A stretch of 9,213 bases of DNA from Bordetella parapertussis (GTDB taxonomy: Bacteria; Pseudomonadota; Gammaproteobacteria; Burkholderiales; Burkholderiaceae_B), in assembly GCA_945869355.1 (NCBI GenBank), contig CAMBPA010000033.1, positions 1 to 9,213 of the forward strand, written 5' to 3'. The notes below the pieces were generated by a model. It ran no database searches. It saw only the letters and a program-made list of their open reading frames with translations, and was not told the DNA's origin. The stretch's first letter is position 1. The number at the start of each line of letters is the position of its first letter. This document shows, in pieces, positions 6,781 through 9,213 of the stretch. The position numbers and the translations under genes are program-made.

Positions 6781-7497
6781 ATGAAATCTATTCAATTAAG
6801 GCGATTTTTGTGCGTTACGGGTGCTATCGCCGCTTGCTTGACGAGTCCGTTTGTCGCGGCACAGCAGGCAGCTGCCCGGGTAGAGATGGGTGACTACAAC
6901 ATTGATGAAACGGAAGTGAGTATTGGGCGTTTTGCTGAATACGCAGCCCGCAAAGGGGTTGTCACCGAAGCGGAGCGTAGCGGTGGTGGCTTCGAGTATG
7001 TGATGGGCTGGCAAAAGCGCCAAGGTTGGAACTGGCGTGCGCCTTTTGGTAAGCCTGGTGCCCCCGACGAACCCGCTGTGCATATTAAGTGGGCCGAGGC
7101 ACAAGCTTTTTGTCAGGATGCCGGAGGACGTCTACCCAATAAGGCAGAGTGGACGCGTGCGGCCTACACCGAACAGCGGACGCAGCCGCCTGCACCCTAT
7201 ATGCGAGGGAAAACCTACCCCTACCCAACAGGGGATTCCCCTGAAGGTGCAAACACCCAGGGACCTGCCGACGGCTGGGAGCGTCATGCGCCAGTTGGTA
7301 AAACCCGCAGGGGAGTCAATGGGCTGTTTGACATGGGAGCGAATGCTTGGGAATGGCTGGCGGACGCACAAGGGGACACGCGTCTGACAGGTGGTGGTTC
7401 GTGGTGGTATGGCCCCTCGCAGATGCGGGTCGAGGGGATGCAGTACAAGCCGATCGATGTTTACGTCGTCTATATCGGTTTTCGCTGCGTATACTAG
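6781..7497 (+). CDS. secreted SUMF1/FGE-fold protein, non-catalytic type
   Basis: A 238-residue protein with a signal peptide (about 1-28, LRR then a hydrophobic stretch, cleavage near VAA). The rest is a SUMF1 (formylglycine-generating-enzyme-like) domain: IDETEVSIGRFAEY (41-54), PAVHIKWAEAQAFC (98-111), GGRLPNKAEWTRAAY (115-129), NGLFDMGANAWEWLAD (180-195), GGGSWW (204-209) and the closing GFRCVY. The two cysteines of true formylglycine-generating enzymes, expected just after the GSWW block, are absent; only C111 and C236 lie in the mature chain and may form a structural disulphide. It therefore probably does not modify sulfatases, and no sulfatase is nearby. The ATG at 6781 has no clear ribosome binding site. 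The protein is predicted to be periplasmic; a ligand-binding or structural role is inference. Confidence 0.8.
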   Translation: MKSIQLRRFLCVTGAIAACLTSPFVAAQQAAARVEMGDYNIDETEVSIGRFAEYAARKGVVTEAERSGGGFEYVMGWQKRQGWNWRAPFGKPGAPDEPAVHIKWAEAQAFCQDAGGRLPNKAEWTRAAYTEQRTQPPAPYMRGKTYPYPTGDSPEGANTQGPADGWERHAPVGKTRRGVNGLFDMGANAWEWLADAQGDTRLTGGGSWWYGPSQMRVEGMQYKPIDVYVVYIGFRCVY

Positions 7498-7509
7498 CGA
7501 CTATGTGAC

Positions 7510-7529
7510 TAGCATTATGTATAACGCTA
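7510..7529. promoter_or_regulatory. operator-like palindrome upstream of the DUF442 gene
   Basis: The half-sites TAGC-A-TTAT-G and T-ATAA-C-GCTA are complementary at eight of ten positions around a centre at 7519/7520. The dyad lies 46 bases before the GTG start of the DUF442 gene. BigR, an ArsR-family regulator in Xylella and Agrobacterium, controls a DUF442-domain gene through an AT-rich palindrome, so the context is suggestive; no BigR homologue is in the window. Confidence 0.4.
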
Positions 7530-7550
7530 ATTTATAACGCCAAATTTATC
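7520..7550 (+). repeat. imperfect 13-base tandem repeat
   Basis: TATAACGC occurs at 7520-7527 and again at 7533-7540, inside longer units TATAACGCTAATT and TATAACGCCAAATT. A third degenerate unit, TATCTAGCC, follows at 7547. The first unit overlaps the right half of the palindrome at 7510-7529. It may be a multi-site operator or simply AT-rich promoter sequence. Confidence 0.3.
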
Positions 7551-7575
7551 TAGCCTTTTTACTCGGAGCCGCTTC

Positions 7576-7920
7576 GTGTCGACGCCTATCAATTCGCTTA
7601 CCTCTGATTTTGCGGTAGCGCCGCAGTTGCTGCCGTCTGATATGGCGGCCGTGGCTGCTGCTGGCTTTAAAAGCGTCATCATTAATCGACCCGACTACGA
7701 GGCGGGGCCTGATCAACCGACGGCCGAGCAGGTATCCGTGGCCGCGCGCGAAGCAGGACTGCGGGTAGAATACCAACCCGTTGTCAGTGGTGCAATGACA
7801 CAGGATGATGTGGTGCGCTTTGCTGAGCTTCTGCAAACCATGCCTGCACCCGTGCTGGCTTACTGTCGTTCAGGTACCCGCTGTACGGTGCTGTATCGGG
7901 CTGCGACCGGAAACGGTTGA
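7576..7920 (+). CDS. DUF442 / TIGR01244-type sulfur-transferase-like protein
   Basis: A 114-residue single-domain protein of the DUF442 (beta-lactamase-hydrolase-like phosphatase/rhodanese) family. It has the usual order: a TSDFAVAPQL start, AAGFKSVIINRPD (28-40), VEYQPVVSGAMTQDD (64-78) and the active loop AYCRSGTRC, with C97 as nucleophile and R102 closing a C-x4-R loop. Relatives are fused to or encoded beside persulfide dioxygenases and sulfide:quinone reductases and act in sulfide/persulfide detoxification; others have phosphatase activity. The GTG at 7576 follows GGAG by seven bases. A palindrome upstream may bind a sulfur-responsive repressor. It is followed by a decayed uspA-like remnant and then a peroxiredoxin, so its operon may once have been larger. 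It is cytosolic. Confidence 0.82.
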   Translation: MSTPINSLTSDFAVAPQLLPSDMAAVAAAGFKSVIINRPDYEAGPDQPTAEQVSVAAREAGLRVEYQPVVSGAMTQDDVVRFAELLQTMPAPVLAYCRSGTRCTVLYRAATGNG

Positions 7921-7923
7921 TTT

Positions 7924-8020
7924 ATGTTAATTCCTACGGACGGCTCACCTTTATCCGCGCAGCCGTCAAATGCCAGTCTTGGTTTATCGCGTGACAGACG
8001 ATCCTAAGCCTGCGAAGTAG
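7924..8020 (+). pseudogene. remnant of a universal stress protein (UspA-like) gene, internal deletion
   Basis: The frame from the ATG at 7924 reads MLIPTDGSPLSA, the classic start of bacterial UspA-like proteins (strand 1 and the loop with the conserved Asp). In another frame, shifted by one base, 7961-8020 reads SRQMPVLVYRVTDDPKPAK and a TAG; PVLVYR is a typical UspA C-terminus. Ordinary members have about 140-150 residues, so roughly 110 internal codons would be missing, with the junction near 7950-7961. An inverted repeat, GACGGCT (7939-7945) and AGCCGTC (7961-7967), brackets this junction. Both end matches are short and were recognised by eye, so the call is tentative, but finding both ends in order just before an in-frame stop makes chance less likely. 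The N-terminal frame alone stops after 27 codons. Confidence 0.5.
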
Positions 8021-8056
8021 CCCGTTGCCGCAAAAAACCCCTTTGTTTATGTGGGA

Positions 8057-8170
8057 ATGAGCAAGCGCGTGCGCCCTCATTTTGCGCCCGACTGGCTTAT
8101 GATAGCGCTCACGCTGGGTTCAAGTGTGGCAGCCGTCGTTGCCCGTGATGCCCGAGGAGAAATCACATGA
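8057..8170 (+). CDS. possible 37-residue membrane peptide overlapping the peroxiredoxin start
   Basis: An ATG at 8057 opens a 37-codon frame starting MSKRVRPHFAPDW, followed by a hydrophobic stretch LMIALTLGSSVAAVVA (14-29) and a short polar tail. Its TGA overlaps the peroxiredoxin ATG as ATGA, a common arrangement for translationally coupled genes. Against it: GGGA lies too close to the ATG to act as a normal ribosome binding site, and the frame is also open back to 8021, just after the uspA-like stop, so it may be leftover sequence. The product is not recognised. Confidence 0.22.
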   Translation: MSKRVRPHFAPDWLMIALTLGSSVAAVVARDARGEIT

Positions 8171-8670
8171 CAATTAAAGTCGGCGATCGAGTGCCCGATG
8201 CCACGCTCACAGAGTTCATTGAAGTTGAAACGGCGGGTTGCACGGTTGGCCCCAACAATTTTCAGGTTGCTGATTTAGTCAAGGGCAAAAAGATTTTGAT
8301 GTTTGCGTTGCCCGGGGCCTTTACCCCGACTTGCTCGGCTAAACATGTACCAAGCTATGTCGAGCACAATGCTGCAATTAAGGCTAAAGGCGTTGACGAG
8401 GTATGGTGCGTTGCGGTCAATGATGCGTTCGTCATGGGCGCTTGGGGTCGCGAGCAAAAGGTTGGCGCGAAGGTTCGCATGATGGGTGACGGTGCTGCGC
8501 AATGGACAAAAGCGCTTGGCCTTGAGCTTGATCTCACGGCACGTGGCATGGGTGTTCGCTCACAACGTTATGCAGCGTACATTGTTGACGGTGTCGTCAA
8601 GGTTCTGCATATCGAAGCTGCCGGCAAGTACGAAGTCAGCGACGCTGCCTCAATGGTCAAAGCAATCTAA
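8167..8670 (+). CDS. Prx5-subfamily peroxiredoxin
   Basis: A 167-residue redoxin-fold peroxiredoxin reducing hydrogen peroxide and organic peroxides in the cytosol. The peroxidatic motif PGAFTPTCS puts C56 at the active site with T53, and R134 in SQRYAAYIVDG completes the catalytic set. VWCVAVNDAFVMGAWG (79-94) is a Prx5-subfamily block. Other cysteines are C25 and C81; there is none near the C-terminus where classical atypical 2-Cys Prx5 proteins carry the resolving cysteine, so glutathione/glutaredoxin recycling is likely, in keeping with bacterial members fused to glutaredoxin. GAGGAG lies eight bases before the ATG. The start overlaps the stop of a possible small ORF. A strong terminator follows within 14 bases. 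Length is normal for a stand-alone Prx5. Confidence 0.92.
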   Translation: MTIKVGDRVPDATLTEFIEVETAGCTVGPNNFQVADLVKGKKILMFALPGAFTPTCSAKHVPSYVEHNAAIKAKGVDEVWCVAVNDAFVMGAWGREQKVGAKVRMMGDGAAQWTKALGLELDLTARGMGVRSQRYAAYIVDGVVKVLHIEAAGKYEVSDAASMVKAI

Positions 8671-8683
8671 TTAGTTAGGCTGT

Positions 8684-8722
8684 AAAAAAATGCCACACGA
8701 GCGAGCTCGCTGTGGCATTTTT
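8684..8722. terminator. bidirectional intrinsic terminator
   Basis: TGCCACA (8691-8697) pairs with TGTGGCA (8711-8717). Inside, CGAG/CTCG (8698-8701, 8706-8709) extends the stem with one bulged C and a four-base loop. An A-tract (8684-8690) on the left and TTTTT (8718-8722) on the right make it work in both directions, serving the peroxiredoxin and the convergent outer-membrane protein gene. Confidence 0.9.
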
Positions 8723-8751
8723 ATTGATCCGAAAAATGATGAATGAGTTTG

Positions 8752-9213
8752 TTAGTCAAAGCGCCATGTGACGCCAGCTTGAATACGATTCGTATACGCG
8801 CCAGAGCCAGAGAATACGCTACCGAAATTAGCGGCGTAGCGCTGAAATGACAAACCGAGATCGAGCGTTTTGGCAGGCGAATAAATCGCCGCAACCATGC
8901 CGTAATTAATCAAAGATTGATCTGCTACGACGGGATTCGTATTGATGCCCGCATCTAATGCCAGCTTGAACTGAGGCGTCACACGCCATACCGGTGCGAT
9001 AGAAACGGAGTAGAGATTGGTTCGGTTGGGGTCATTACTGAAACCGACTGACTGACTTGTATTGTAAGGAGCGCGCAGGTAAGCAACGTTCGCGTGTAAC
9101 TCCGCTTCTTCCCAAAAATACGAAGCAATCGCAATCACGCCATAGTTAAGCGCCGCATTCCCTACGCCGTAGTTTTGCTGTGCGTTTGTCGCGGGAAGAA
9201 TCACTTGTGGCTT
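8752..9213 (-). CDS. outer-membrane beta-barrel protein, C-terminal part (partial)
   Basis: The frame is open to the right edge, so at least 153 residues of a longer protein are visible. The sequence alternates short amphipathic strands rich in aromatic residues and glycine with polar turns: NYGVIAIASYFWEEAELHAN, LYSVSIAPVWRVTPQFKLAL, LDLGLSFQRYAANF and the final IQAGVTWRFD. This pattern and the aromatic-rich last strand indicate an outer-membrane barrel. It resembles the MetA-pathway phenol-degradation/transporter-like family, in which KPQVILPATN would be an early strand, but that identification is tentative. Barrel proteins usually end in Phe; here one Asp follows it. The start and promoter lie outside the window. 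Termination is provided by the hairpin at 8684-8722. Confidence 0.6.
   Translation of the reverse strand, partial: KPQVILPATNAQQNYGVGNAALNYGVIAIASYFWEEAELHANVAYLRAPYNTSQSVGFSNDPNRTNLYSVSIAPVWRVTPQFKLALDAGINTNPVVADQSLINYGMVAAIYSPAKTLDLGLSFQRYAANFGSVFSGSGAYTNRIQAGVTWRFD

Noticed and set aside
6781..7497. Formylglycine-generating enzyme or EgtB annotation
   Set aside because: The catalytic FGE cysteines are absent, and there is no DinB-type domain as in EgtB; only the fold name is supported.
7939..7967. Hairpin GACGGCT/AGCCGTC as a terminator of the DUF442 gene
   Set aside because: No T-tract follows it and the loop is 15 bases; it is better explained as sequence at the edges of the uspA-like deletion.
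8056..8084. AATGAG/CTCATT hairpin followed by a few T as a terminator
   Set aside because: The 6-base stem is AT-rich with a 14-base loop and only four T, too weak to call.
8098..8103. TATGAT as -10 box of the peroxiredoxin promoter
   Set aside because: No acceptable -35 and no extended -10 TG lie at the right distance; the promoter remains unlocated.

Overview
The window looks like chromosomal DNA from a proteobacterium, probably a betaproteobacterium (Burkholderiales-like). That placement is an inference from family flavour: SlyX ending in PPHY, OFA/MCT-like MFS, Prx5-type peroxiredoxin, moderate GC, tight gene packing and frequent GGAG-type ribosome binding sites. No rRNA, tRNA, CRISPR array, insertion sequence or phage gene was seen.

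Layout. Positions 1-195 hold a strong sigma70-like promoter and a 5' leader with nested inverted repeats ahead of a small secreted EF-hand protein (196-474). A possible 21-codon leader ORF abuts a CPYA-type glutathione S-transferase (575-1189). That gene meets slyX (minus strand, 1186-1404) tail to tail, sharing a CTAG. Divergent from slyX is the clearest functional unit, gap-arsJ-acr3 (1531-4822). It pairs an arsenic-associated glyceraldehyde-3-phosphate dehydrogenase with ArsJ, the efflux permease for 1-arseno-3-phosphoglycerate, and adds an Acr3 arsenite exporter. A cell with it could expel arsenate without reducing it, and expel arsenite separately. No arsC or arsR lies in the window. A small dyad upstream is a candidate operator.

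acr3 overlaps by 4 bases the end of a convergent minus-strand pair: a GST (6065-6676) followed by an MFS carrier (4819-6039). Reading rightward again are a secreted SUMF1-fold protein lacking the formylglycine-forming cysteines (6781-7497), a DUF442/rhodanese-loop protein with an operator-like palindrome upstream (7576-7920), and a Prx5-type peroxiredoxin (8167-8670). Between the last two, 7921-8020 looks like a collapsed universal stress protein gene: its first dozen and last roughly 20 codons remain in different frames. A strong bidirectional terminator (8684-8722) separates the peroxiredoxin from the C-terminal part of a minus-strand outer-membrane barrel protein that runs off the right edge.

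The overall theme is stress and detoxification: arsenic, glutathione chemistry, sulfur/persulfide chemistry and peroxide. The most unusual observations are the regulator-less gap-arsJ-acr3 unit, the decayed uspA-like remnant, the operator-like dyads and the structured leader of the EF-hand gene.
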